Shown here: piece by piece, positions 1 through 7,058 of the stretch
Position numbering within the stretch: position 1 is the stretch's first letter
Layout: every line of letters begins with the position of its first letter
Assembly: GCA_045110675.1 (NCBI GenBank)
Contig: JBGCGJ010000043.1
Coordinates: forward strand, 1-9,428
Reading direction: 5' to 3'
DNA: 9,428 nucleotides
DNA from: JBALVT01 sp045110675
GTDB lineage: Bacteria > Pseudomonadota > Gammaproteobacteria > Pseudomonadales > Halieaceae
Program-made: the position numbers and the translations under genes
The notes under the pieces: model-generated
What the model saw: the letters and a program-made list of their open reading frames with translations, nothing else
What the model was told of the DNA's origin: nothing
The model's database searches: none

Positions 1-1
1 G

Positions 2-709
2 GACATTATTAGCGAGGGCCGGGTCATACCCATTATTAGCGCCGGTTATCGACAGGAAGAGTTTGCGGCAGTGGGGAAAACACTGGCGGATCGCAGAGAT
101 TACATGGAAAGTATTGGGCCATTTCTCAACCGTGCCTGGACGGGTGAGACCTTTGATTTTGACGGCCGTACAGTCACTATCACGCCGCAGCCCCATACCC
201 AACCACGGCCACCCATTTTGATGGGGGGCAGCAGTCGCGCGGCGGCTCGCAGAGCGGCCAGTCACGCCGATTTCTTTATTCCCACAAGTCCTCGCATTTT
301 TGAGATGTATCGGGAGGAACTCGAGAAATTGGGTAAACCGGATCCGGGCCCGATGCCTGAGGCCCCCTCGACGGTGAGTTTCGTCTCAAACTCACCGGAC
401 GAGTACTGGGAGAAAATCGCTCCTCACGTCCAACACGAGACTAACAGTTACGCGGCCTGGGCTGAGAAAGCGGGGATCGACAGCCCTTATAAACATCATT
501 CGAATACTGACGATCTCCGCGCTAGCGGCGCATACAAAGTGTTTCACCCGGCAGAACTGGTTGCAGCGGCGCAAATGATGAGTACGCAACAGCCGATTAT
601 GTTCCATCCACTGTGTGGGGGCATTCATCCGGATCTGGCCTGGGAAAGCTTAACTTTGTGGGCTGAAGAGGTGATGCCGGGTCTGAGGGAAGCTGGCCTC
701 GTTACTTAA
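2..709 (+). CDS. Luciferase-like monooxygenase (LLM class flavin-dependent oxidoreductase), 5'-truncated
   Basis: The frame is open from base 2, so the gene starts upstream of the window; the GTG at 71 is internal, not the start. The first codons encode a stretch with AGYRQEEFAAVG, the G-Y-x-x-E-E-F signature of bacterial luciferase-like TIM-barrel oxidoreductases. It continues into the family's P-x-P-P-I-L-M-G-G-S-S block near codon 72 and the R-A-A-x-x-A-D pattern just after. These segments normally contribute to flavin (FMN or F420) binding. About 235 residues are present; the family is commonly 300-350, so roughly the N-terminal third is missing. The protein should be a soluble cytoplasmic enzyme that reduces or monooxygenates an organic substrate. 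Neither cofactor nor substrate can be told from this portion. No neighbour on the same strand is close enough to suggest a pathway. The family call is secure; the specific function is unknown. Confidence 0.9.
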   Translation, partial: DIISEGRVIPIISAGYRQEEFAAVGKTLADRRDYMESIGPFLNRAWTGETFDFDGRTVTITPQPHTQPRPPILMGGSSRAAARRAASHADFFIPTSPRIFEMYREELEKLGKPDPGPMPEAPSTVSFVSNSPDEYWEKIAPHVQHETNSYAAWAEKAGIDSPYKHHSNTDDLRASGAYKVFHPAELVAAAQMMSTQQPIMFHPLCGGIHPDLAWESLTLWAEEVMPGLREAGLVT

Positions 710-771
710 CCGTAGAAATCATTGCCTGAAACTATCAATAGCAATTCTTAATATAAGATGGAATAGGTGTC

Positions 772-793
772 AAAAAATACAGTCAGTCGACTG
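772..793 (-). terminator. Putative intrinsic terminator, minus strand
   Basis: Read on the minus strand, CAGTC-GACT-GACTG (793 to 780) forms a perfect 5-bp stem with a 4-base loop, followed directly by TATTTTTT. It begins three bases after the stop of the small ORF at 796-894, so it could end a transcript carrying the YeiH-like gene and that ORF. The stem is short, so strength is doubtful. On the plus strand the hairpin is followed only by GTTT, making it a poor terminator for the luciferase-like gene. Confidence 0.45.
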
Positions 794-795
794 GT

Positions 796-894
796 TTAAG
801 CGACGAGAGGCGCCAGCAGGTAGAGAGCGAAAACACCGACGGCGGTGACGCTGAGCAGATCAATTTTTACGTTTCGGATAGTCATGGCCGGCAT
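796..894 (-). CDS. Possible small single-pass membrane protein (32 aa), unrecognised
   Basis: A minus-strand frame starts with ATG at 894, with an alternative in-frame ATG at 885, and ends in TAA at 796-798. It is preceded in frame by a TGA, so it cannot be longer. The product has a short basic N-terminus (T-I-R-N-V-K) followed by about 20 mostly hydrophobic residues ending L-L-A-P-L-V-A, which looks like one membrane helix. Third codon positions are rich in C and G, as in real genes. A hairpin with a T-rich tail begins three bases after the stop. Against it, I see no clear Shine-Dalgarno sequence before either ATG, and a hydrophobic frame this short can occur by chance. It lies about 95 bases downstream of the YeiH-like gene on the same strand and could be co-transcribed with it. 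I recognise no family. Confidence 0.33.
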   Translation of the reverse strand: MPAMTIRNVKIDLLSVTAVGVFALYLLAPLVA

Positions 895-988
895 GTTATT
901 GAATCACGGCAACTGAGTGAAGGAAGCGTTTTCTATATGCTTATTACTTTTAGTTACATTGAAGCGTGAAAATAGCTATAACCAATCT

Positions 989-1954
989 TTAAGCCAGTTT
1001 CAGAACCAAAAACAGGGTGATTGGCACGACCAGCGCCCACAAAAGTAGGCCGTGTAGCAACAGGGCGCCGCGCAAACTCCCCAGCGTAGCGCGGCTGATT
1101 TCCATGCCAATACAGTAAAGTGCCAGCACCAGCAGTGCGTTACTAGCCGTCGATGCGAGATCTACTGACCAGGAGGGCAGGGGAACCGTCGAGCCAATAA
1201 TGGCGGCAAAGACGAAGTAGATGATAAAGGTAGGGATACGCAGCTTCGCCGAACCCGTACTTTGTAGAATACTAAATACCAATAACAGGGGGATCAACCA
1301 GAGGGTGCGGCCCAGTTTCACCGTGGTTGCAACTTTTGCAGCTTCCTCTCCATAAAGTGCACTGGTGGCCACGACCGAGGAGGTGTCGTGTATAGCGAGT
1401 GCTGCCCATACGCCAAACTGTTCCTGAGTTAGGGCCAGATATTTACCGATCGCAGGGAAGGTAAACAGTGCCGCGGCGTTGAGCAGGAAAACCAGGGTTA
1501 GTGCAGCGCCGGTTTGTTCAGGTTTGGCTTGTATCACCGGTGACAAGCTGGCGATTGTGGTGCCGCCGCAGATGGCTGTGCCAGATGAAACCAGCTGACT
1601 GCATTTGTTGTCATTTCTGAGCAATCGACCCAGTGCCAACCCCAGAGTCAGTGTTATTGCCACGTAGGCGGTTACCAACAGGCTATAGTCCGCGCTTATT
1701 TGCAGCAATTCTGAGGTATTTAATTTTAAACCCAGCAGCACGATGGCACATTGCAGTGCGTATTTCCCAAGCGTCCCCGCATGAGGAATAACGGTTTTGT
1801 TAAAGCTCAGAGAAATGGCTGTGCCAAGCAGCAGTGCCACGGCCGGGTTCTGCTGATACACAAGGACTGGGAATAGCAGCACCGCTAGTAAGCCTTGTGG
1901 CGCTTTCAGAAATGCCCAGGAGAATTGATCTGCTGTTTGATTCGACATAGTCAA
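989..1954 (-). CDS. YeiH/UPF0324 family putative sulfate exporter-like membrane protein
   Basis: This is an integral inner-membrane protein of 321 residues, a normal length for the family, with about ten hydrophobic segments. Two conserved blocks identify it: G-T-A-I-C-G-G-T-T-I-A near residues 125-135, followed by a P-V-I-x-A-K segment, and A-I-H-D-T-S-S-V-V near 187-195, followed by a T-V-K-L-x-R-x-L-W segment. These match the Cons_hypoth698 (UPF0324, YeiH) family, loosely called putative sulfate exporters; the true substrate is generally not established. Two starts are possible. TTG at 1954 has AAAGGG eight bases upstream, good Shine-Dalgarno spacing. ATG at 1948, two codons later, has that motif 14 bases away. 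I keep TTG; the difference is only two residues. The gene is divergent from rlmA and the two probably share a short promoter region. Confidence 0.88.
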   Translation of the reverse strand: MTMSNQTADQFSWAFLKAPQGLLAVLLFPVLVYQQNPAVALLLGTAISLSFNKTVIPHAGTLGKYALQCAIVLLGLKLNTSELLQISADYSLLVTAYVAITLTLGLALGRLLRNDNKCSQLVSSGTAICGGTTIASLSPVIQAKPEQTGAALTLVFLLNAAALFTFPAIGKYLALTQEQFGVWAALAIHDTSSVVATSALYGEEAAKVATTVKLGRTLWLIPLLLVFSILQSTGSAKLRIPTFIIYFVFAAIIGSTVPLPSWSVDLASTASNALLVLALYCIGMEISRATLGSLRGALLLHGLLLWALVVPITLFLVLKLA

Positions 1955-1958
1955 TCAG

Positions 1959-1986
1959 ATGACCCTTTATTATTTGTGTATATACT
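1959..1986 (+). promoter_or_regulatory. Candidate promoter for rlmA
   Basis: ATGACC (1959-1964, 4 of 6 to TTGACA) is followed after 16 bases by TATACT (1981-1986, 5 of 6 to TATAAT). Transcription would begin near 1993, upstream of the TTG at 2028 but downstream of the ATG at 1959, so the site argues for the shorter rlmA product. The match is visual only. Confidence 0.4.
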
Positions 1987-2027
1987 ATCACCTTACCCTC
2001 TCGGAACACCCGCGGATCACCCACCTT

Positions 2028-2879
2028 TTGAGCTTTGTAGAGAACGATTGTCTTGTTTGTCCCATTGATAAACTCCCATTAACCAGGCGGGACAATTGTC
2101 TGCGCTGTGAATCGGGGCATAGCTTTGATATCGCCAGACAGGGATATGTGAATTTGCTGCTAGCGAATGAAAAGCGTTCTAGAGATCCCGGTGACAGTAA
2201 ACAGATGGTGAATGCTCGCAGCCACTTTCTCGATGCAGGGCACTATGCGGGGCTGGCCGACAAGCTGTTCGAATTGCTCGCGGGTTTATCGAAACACAAG
2301 AGCGTCATCGTCGACGCCGGGTGTGGCGAAGGCTATTACCTTAAATACCTCTACGACCGATTATCGAATACGGACTTGGGGAGCACTACTTTGCTTGGCT
2401 ACGATATTTCAAAATGGGCTGTGCAGGCGGCAGCGCGCCGATTTCCTGCAACCTGGCTGGTCGCCAGTAACCGTAATATTCCGTTGCGATCACAAAGCGT
2501 AGATATGCTGCTGAGTCTATTTGGATTTCCGGCCTATGAATCCTTTCGAAACGTGCTAAAAAAAGATGGAATTTTGATTGTTGCCAACGCAGGTCCTCGG
2601 CATCTCATAGAATTGCGAGAAGTGATTTACCCCACCGTGAATGTGTCGGACTCTGGTGAGTTGGCACAAGCCATGGCCACGGGATTTACCTTAGTGGAAT
2701 CGAGCGCTGTGCAATACTCCATTCCATCGCTGTCTCAAGCCGAGATAAGTCAGTTGTTGCTGATGACACCACACCTATTTCGCGCGAGTAGAGAGGGGAG
2801 AGCCAAGGCTCAATCGCTGAAGACTATTTCACTGAGCGTCGATGTGGCGCTTCACGTGTTGAGAAATTCGGCGGATTAG
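2028..2879 (+). CDS. rlmA: 23S rRNA (guanine-N1)-methyltransferase, RlmA family
   Basis: This SAM-dependent enzyme methylates N1 of a guanine in a 23S rRNA hairpin (G745 in E. coli). The frame is open from an ATG at 1959, but I prefer TTG at 2028. That start gives 283 residues beginning M-S-F, like E. coli RlmA (about 269); the upstream 23 codons have no family resemblance, the 1959 ATG lacks a Shine-Dalgarno, and a -10-like TATACT lies inside the extension. The TTG itself has only a weak GGAT upstream. Visible blocks (numbered from TTG) are an N-terminal zinc-finger-like region at 8-31 ending C-E-S-G-H, then F-D-I-A-R-Q-G-Y-V-N-L-L, then K-R-S-R-D-P-G-D-S, the F-L-D-A-G-H-Y block, SAM motif I D-A-G-C-G-E-G-Y-Y near 96-104, and G-P-R-H-L-x-E-L near 189. 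One canonical zinc Cys is replaced by Asp. The gene converges on the kinase-fold gene. Confidence 0.93.
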   Translation: MSFVENDCLVCPIDKLPLTRRDNCLRCESGHSFDIARQGYVNLLLANEKRSRDPGDSKQMVNARSHFLDAGHYAGLADKLFELLAGLSKHKSVIVDAGCGEGYYLKYLYDRLSNTDLGSTTLLGYDISKWAVQAAARRFPATWLVASNRNIPLRSQSVDMLLSLFGFPAYESFRNVLKKDGILIVANAGPRHLIELREVIYPTVNVSDSGELAQAMATGFTLVESSAVQYSIPSLSQAEISQLLLMTPHLFRASREGRAKAQSLKTISLSVDVALHVLRNSAD

Positions 2880-2898
2880 CGCGAGCTTGGCAACTCCG

Positions 2899-3660
2899 CT
2901 AGCTTCTTTGGAAAGATCTCAGTTCCCGCATCAGCTTTGCGGGTTTAATAGGCCAGACATCGGAAATTTCCTTACAGTAGTGCTGCAGCACGGTTCTTAA
3001 CTCCAAGGGTAGCAGGCTATCTCCGGCGCGAATTTGTCGCCTTGCGCTAGTGTGCAGCCCGTTCCTGGCCTGTCGCGCTGAAAATTTCTTGGGTGCCGGA
3101 TTTCTGGCTTCTCTATCGATCAAGACAAAAAGCGGAGTACCCTCCGAAGTTTCCTGCACGAATATGTCTTTCAGTCGCACAGACAAAAAGAAACCTTTGC
3201 GATGCAAGCGCCCTAGAAGTTGCCCGAGTTGGCTAAGAAGTGCCGAGCTTTCTAGGGAGTCCGCTTTAGAGTACTTAAGGGTAAGTTCCTCTCCATTCAC
3301 CTCCCGGGTCATGATAAATCCGCCCACTGGAATACCGAATTTTAACTGTTCTCCGGCAGCGACAACTTCGGCGGTATCAAAACCTTGCTCACGCAGATAG
3401 CCAATTTGTAGCATTTCCTTAAAGGGCTTACTGTGGGCTTTTTTTCCAGATAGGTAACTTTCTAAGGCAGAAGAGGTTTTTTCTGACCAGGTCCGTTTCA
3501 GGAAGAAGTTCTCGTTTCCGAGCCGGATTTTTTGAATGTCCCTTCGATCGTCCCGGTCGAGAAGTTCTCCTGCCGAACTACTCATAAGCTGGTCGTATCG
3601 AACCAGTTGATGCTGTGTCAACAGGGGGAGAAAATTCGCAGCAATGTGCAGTTGTATCAT
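2899..3660 (-). CDS. Kinase-fold protein related to the lipopolysaccharide (Kdo/WaaP/InaA) kinase family, active site degenerate
   Basis: The 253-residue product has the order of elements of WaaP/InaA-type small kinases. These are a G-N-E-N-F-F-L-K-R strand with the putative ATP-binding Lys at 55, a helix with Glu at 82 (K-E-M-L), the hinge-like segment G-G-F-I-M-T-R-E near 113-120, and L-G-x-L-H-R-K-G-F-F near 149-158. A metal-binding-type I-D-R sits at 181-183. In active members the L-H-x-x-G segment is followed by H-R-D or H-G-D; here it is L-S-V-R-L-K-D-I-F-V (159-168), so the catalytic Asp is missing, although D165 sits near the usual Asn position. No signal peptide or membrane segment is seen. 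It could be an inactive or divergent kinase linked to envelope lipids, but substrate and activity are inference. It is the last gene of a minus-strand run, 64 bases after the MFS gene. Start is ATG at 3660 with a weak ribosome site. Confidence 0.7.
   Translation of the reverse strand: MIQLHIAANFLPLLTQHQLVRYDQLMSSSAGELLDRDDRRDIQKIRLGNENFFLKRTWSEKTSSALESYLSGKKAHSKPFKEMLQIGYLREQGFDTAEVVAAGEQLKFGIPVGGFIMTREVNGEELTLKYSKADSLESSALLSQLGQLLGRLHRKGFFLSVRLKDIFVQETSEGTPLFVLIDREARNPAPKKFSARQARNGLHTSARRQIRAGDSLLPLELRTVLQHYCKEISDVWPIKPAKLMRELRSFQRS
2925..2947 (+). terminator. Putative intrinsic terminator for rlmA, inside the opposing gene
   Basis: CCCGCA (2925-2930) and TGCGGG (2938-2943) form a perfect 6-bp GC-rich stem with a 7-base loop, followed by TTTAAT. 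It lies about 45 bases after the rlmA stop, but within the 3' end of the opposing kinase-fold gene, since the two stop codons are only 19 bases apart. The T-run is short, so efficiency is uncertain. Confidence 0.4.
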
Positions 3661-3724
3661 GTTGCTTGTCTTTATCGGCGATAGTTCACGTCAACCCACC
3701 GAGTATGCGGCCCCGACACTCGAT

Positions 3725-5029
3725 TCAATCTGGAGCTGAAGCGAGGTCGTCCTTCAGAGTTTTCCCCGCTCGAAAAAAGTGGCAGGCTGACCAAAACATA
3801 ACCAGCGGCAGCACAAAGAGCATGGCCTGCTGAAGCGAGTGGACGCCATAGGCAGGTGTAAGATAATCACTTAGATAACCAATGACGACCGGTCCAAGTC
3901 CCAGACCAATAAGGTTAAGGATCAGAAACAGAATTGCCGATGAAAGCGCGCGCATTCGAAGTCCCACCAAAGCATGCGTAGTAGCGATGGTGCTGCCCAG
4001 GTAGACGTTAAACAACACCCCTGGCACTACCGCCAGACCCAATGATACATAGGCATTGTCCGCAAGATACACACACGCCATGAAGGGAGTCGCAATGAAA
4101 CCGGCCAGGGCGGGTATCCACATATACCAACGCTTGTCTGTCAGGGCGAGCTTGTCAGCGAGAACGCCACCGTAAAATACGCCTATTGCGCCACCCACAC
4201 CGCTGATCAGTGCCAGCCAGGTGCCTAGCTCTCCGGTAGACATCTGATGAGTACGAATCATGAATGACGCCGACCAGCTTGCTGTGCTGTATGCAGCAAA
4301 GGCATTTAACGCTGCGGCAAATGCCATATGACGGAAGGACCTTCTGCTCCAGAGCAGCGCAACAACCGTTTTAAAAGGCACTGCGTCATCACTGACGGTT
4401 TTTTGTTCGCTTACACCTCTTATGGGCTCCGCCAGTGTCATCTTCACGACGACAGCCAGCAAGATACCCGGTGCACCAACAACCATGAATGCCACACGCC
4501 AACCGAAATACTCGTTTAGCCAGCCCCCGAGTAAAAACCCAAACAGAATGCCGATGCTCACTCCGGTTGAGTAAAATCCCATGGCGCTGGCCCGTTTCTC
4601 CGGCGGGAAAATATCTGAAATGATCGAGTGAGAAGGTGGACTGCCTCCGGCTTCGCCGATACCTACGCCAATTCTAGCCATTAGCAGGTGAACGAAATTT
4701 TGTGCGAAACCGCTAACAGCGGTCATGAAACTCCAGATGAAGACCGATGCCGCAACGATATTGCGTCGATTGGAACGGTCCGCATAGCTGGCGATGGGGA
4801 TGCCCGCGGTGACATAAAAAACGGCAAAGGCAAATCCTGCGAGAAGACCTAGCTGTCCATCACTTAGACCCAGATCGAGTTTGATGGACTCTTGCAATAT
4901 CGCCAGTAGCTGACGGTCGATGAAATTGAATGCGTAGACAATGGTCAACATCACCAGCGCATAATTGCGCGCTTTGTTTGATGTGTATGGATTTTCGACT
5001 TGTGGGGACGCTTCTTCGCTATTTGACAT
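3725..5029 (-). CDS. MFS transporter, spinster-like family
   Basis: This is an inner-membrane carrier of 434 residues, the usual size for a 12-helix major facilitator protein. The hydrophilic N-terminus (about 22 residues) leads into helix 1 with the N-F-I-D-R-Q motif at 35-40, typical of the spinster-like (Spns) bacterial branch. The cytoplasmic loop 2-3 motif is D-R-S-N-R-R at 84-89. Helix 4 carries G-I-G-E-A-G-G-S-P-P at 123-132, followed by I-S-D-I-F-P-P-E-K-R-A-S-A-M-G at about 137-151, also typical of this branch. Bacterial members are usually annotated only as MFS transporters and occur widely in degradative genomes; the substrate cannot be read here. The start ATG at 5029 is supported by a GGA six bases upstream. 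The gene sits 70 bases after the ABC transporter and 64 bases before the kinase-fold gene, all on one strand. Confidence 0.92.
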   Translation of the reverse strand: MSNSEEASPQVENPYTSNKARNYALVMLTIVYAFNFIDRQLLAILQESIKLDLGLSDGQLGLLAGFAFAVFYVTAGIPIASYADRSNRRNIVAASVFIWSFMTAVSGFAQNFVHLLMARIGVGIGEAGGSPPSHSIISDIFPPEKRASAMGFYSTGVSIGILFGFLLGGWLNEYFGWRVAFMVVGAPGILLAVVVKMTLAEPIRGVSEQKTVSDDAVPFKTVVALLWSRRSFRHMAFAAALNAFAAYSTASWSASFMIRTHQMSTGELGTWLALISGVGGAIGVFYGGVLADKLALTDKRWYMWIPALAGFIATPFMACVYLADNAYVSLGLAVVPGVLFNVYLGSTIATTHALVGLRMRALSSAILFLILNLIGLGLGPVVIGYLSDYLTPAYGVHSLQQAMLFVLPLVMFWSACHFFRAGKTLKDDLASAPD

Positions 5030-5068
5030 CGTTTGTCCGTTTATTCTTATTGACTAGCAACAGGCCTT

Positions 5069-5097
5069 AATATCCCCTAGGTGCATGGGAGACGCAA
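5069..5097 (-). promoter_or_regulatory. Weak candidate promoter for the MFS gene
   Basis: On the minus strand TTGCGT (5097-5092) is followed after 17 bases by GATATT (5074-5069), about 40 bases before the MFS start. Matches to consensus are 3 of 6 and 4 of 6. If real, the MFS and kinase-fold genes could be transcribed apart from the ABC gene. Confidence 0.22.
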
Positions 5098-5099
5098 GG

Positions 5100-6905
5100 T
5101 TAAATCACGTCCTCGGTAGTAATTCGTTTTTTCTGTTGCGCGCGCCACAACTCGGCATAGTGCGCATCCAATGCGAGTAGGCTGTCGTGGGAACCCTGCT
5201 CCACAATACGGCCCTGGTCCAATACCAGAATTTCGTCGGCGTCAACAATGGTGGACAAACGATGTGCGATAACTAAGCTGGTATGGTCCTGGGATATATC
5301 TCTGAGCGATTGTAAAATTGCCTGTTCAGATTTGCTGTCCAATGAAGAGGTTGCCTCATCAAATACCAGGATTGGGGATCGCTTCAAAATTGTTCGCGCG
5401 ATTGAGACCCGCTGTCTTTCGCCGCCTGAGAGTTTCAGGCCACGCTCTCCTACCATTGTAGCTCGACCTTCTGGAAGTCGATCGATCAGCTGGCTCAGAA
5501 GTGCCATTTCTATGGCTTCCTCGACCTCTGCATCGCTCGCTTCCGGGCGACCGTAGCGCACGTTTTCGAAAATACTCTCATTAAATAAAACCGTATCTTG
5601 AGGCACGATGCCAATGGCGCGTCGCAGTGAAAGCTGTGTATGTGCCTTGATGTTCTGCCCATCGATACTCACCAGCCCCTCGGTGGGGTCGTAAAACCTA
5701 AAAAGAAGTTTTATAAGTGTCGACTTGCCCGCACCGCTGGCGCCAACCACGGCGACCTTTTGTCCGGAGGGAATTTTGAAACTAATATTGTTGAGAATAG
5801 GTCGATCAGTGCTGTAGCCAAAACTGACATTGCTGAATTCAATCGCAGCATCTGTTATCTCAAGAGGCTCTGCGCCTTCCATATCGACGACCTTGGGTTT
5901 TACCGCCAATAGCTCAAACATTTTTTCTATATTGACCATCGAGCTTTTAATCTCCCGATAGACCATGCCTAAAAATCCCAGGGGCATAAACAGTTGAATC
6001 ATGAACTGATTGATGAGAATAAAGTCACCGAGACTAATCTCGCCATCGCGAACCTGTAACGCCGCAAGACCAATAATGCTGGTTTGTGCGACGGCGATGA
6101 TAAGCGCCTGCCCACCGTTGAGCGCAAATAAGCTCAGTCGATTTTTCCGACGCGCTACCTCCCAGACCGCCAGCAATTTATCGTAGCGATCCGCTTCAAA
6201 CTTTTCGTTGGTGAAATATTTAACGGTTTCGAAGTTGAGCAGGCTATCGACGGATTTGGTATTGCTAGAGGAATCAGCCTCGGTCATCTCCCGCACAAAT
6301 TGAGTGCGCCATTCTGTCGCGCGAAAGGAAAAAATCCCATAGGTGAATACTGCGGTGGCGACGATCACCGCAAACGTGGGGCCGTAGTTGAACAAGAGTA
6401 TTCCCACTACCATGGCGATTTCAAAAAGTGTGGGTGCAATATTGAAAATAAAGAAGCGCATCAAAAAGCTAATGCCGGTTACACCTCGCTCAATGTCTCT
6501 GGCCAAGCCGCCGGTGCGCCGGTTGAGATGGAAATCCAGGTCTAAGGCGTGGACATGGCGAAACACTTGTAAACCGATGCGGCGCATAGCTCGCTCTGTC
6601 ACCCGCCCGAAGATGGTATCTCGCAGCTCTCCAAAAAAGACGTTGGAAAAACGAGCCGCGCCATACGCCAGTACCAATCCCAGTAACAAAACGGGTGCGA
6701 CATCTAACACGCTCTTGCTGTCGAGCGTATCGACCAGGTTTTTGAGTACGAAGGGAATCGCGAGTATTGCGCCTTTCGCGGCGAGCAAGCATAGCAGTGC
6801 GAGGGCCACACGGCCTCGGCTCTCAGCGAGAAACGGCCATATTTTGGCGATCAAGCGCCAGTTCAAGCCCTGCTCAGGCGCTTCCTGATAACTGCTGTGA
6901 TGCAT
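5100..6905 (-). CDS. ABC half-transporter (permease fused to ATPase), Atm1/ABCB7-HMT1-like
   Basis: This single 601-residue protein has a six-helix membrane domain (about 30-330) fused to an ATPase domain (about 355-590), so it should work as a homodimeric exporter in the inner membrane. ATPase motifs are complete: Walker A G-A-S-G-A-G-K-S-T at 388-396, Q-loop Gln 436, signature L-S-G-G-E at 492-496, Walker B I-L-V-F-D-E at 512-517 and switch His 548. The segment S-N-T-K-S-V-D-S-L-L-N-F-E-T-V-K-Y-F at 214-231 and L-N-G-G-Q near 262-266 are characteristic of the Atm1/ABCB7/HMT1 branch. Members of that branch export glutathione-linked sulfur species or metal conjugates. The specific substrate here is inference. 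The ATG at 6905 has AGGAGAG about ten bases upstream and a closer GGGG. It heads the minus-strand run and is divergent from the M32 peptidase gene. Confidence 0.92.
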   Translation of the reverse strand: MHHSSYQEAPEQGLNWRLIAKIWPFLAESRGRVALALLCLLAAKGAILAIPFVLKNLVDTLDSKSVLDVAPVLLLGLVLAYGAARFSNVFFGELRDTIFGRVTERAMRRIGLQVFRHVHALDLDFHLNRRTGGLARDIERGVTGISFLMRFFIFNIAPTLFEIAMVVGILLFNYGPTFAVIVATAVFTYGIFSFRATEWRTQFVREMTEADSSSNTKSVDSLLNFETVKYFTNEKFEADRYDKLLAVWEVARRKNRLSLFALNGGQALIIAVAQTSIIGLAALQVRDGEISLGDFILINQFMIQLFMPLGFLGMVYREIKSSMVNIEKMFELLAVKPKVVDMEGAEPLEITDAAIEFSNVSFGYSTDRPILNNISFKIPSGQKVAVVGASGAGKSTLIKLLFRFYDPTEGLVSIDGQNIKAHTQLSLRRAIGIVPQDTVLFNESIFENVRYGRPEASDAEVEEAIEMALLSQLIDRLPEGRATMVGERGLKLSGGERQRVSIARTILKRSPILVFDEATSSLDSKSEQAILQSLRDISQDHTSLVIAHRLSTIVDADEILVLDQGRIVEQGSHDSLLALDAHYAELWRAQQKKRITTEDVI

Positions 6906-6948
6906 TACCCCTATACTCTCCTGACTATCTACGCTTGCTTGTCTTCGC

Positions 6949-6976
6949 TGGACTCACTGAATATGCAATGTATCAT
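6949..6976 (+). promoter_or_regulatory. Candidate promoter for the M32 peptidase gene
   Basis: TGGACT (6949-6954, 4 of 6) and TATCAT (6971-6976, 5 of 6) are 16 bases apart in the 153-base divergent region. Transcription would start near 6983, giving a leader of about 75 bases. Found by eye; no operator-like repeat accompanies it. Confidence 0.3.
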
Positions 6977-7058
6977 GTTCGCTCACTTGCGGGGCTCGCG
7001 CTGGAAATTTCCTTTGAGATCTCGCTCTCCCGGAACGCACATTGGGGAACCCGAATAA

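Noticed and set aside
1959..2027. N-terminal 23-residue extension of RlmA
   Set aside because: No Shine-Dalgarno at the ATG, no resemblance to the family and a -10-like box inside it; treated as upstream region.
2862..2898. GCGGA/TCCGC minus-strand pairing after the kinase-fold gene stop
   Set aside because: Long loop, 5-bp stem and no T-rich tail; not a convincing terminator.
6388..6888. 166-codon plus-strand frame opposite the ABC transporter gene
   Set aside because: It is rich in Ser, Arg, Lys and Pro, has no recognisable motif and lies wholly antisense to a well-supported ABC permease; a shadow frame.
7016..7023. GAGATCTC palindrome in the peptidase leader
   Set aside because: An isolated 8-base palindrome is expected by chance; no second copy or spacing pattern nearby.
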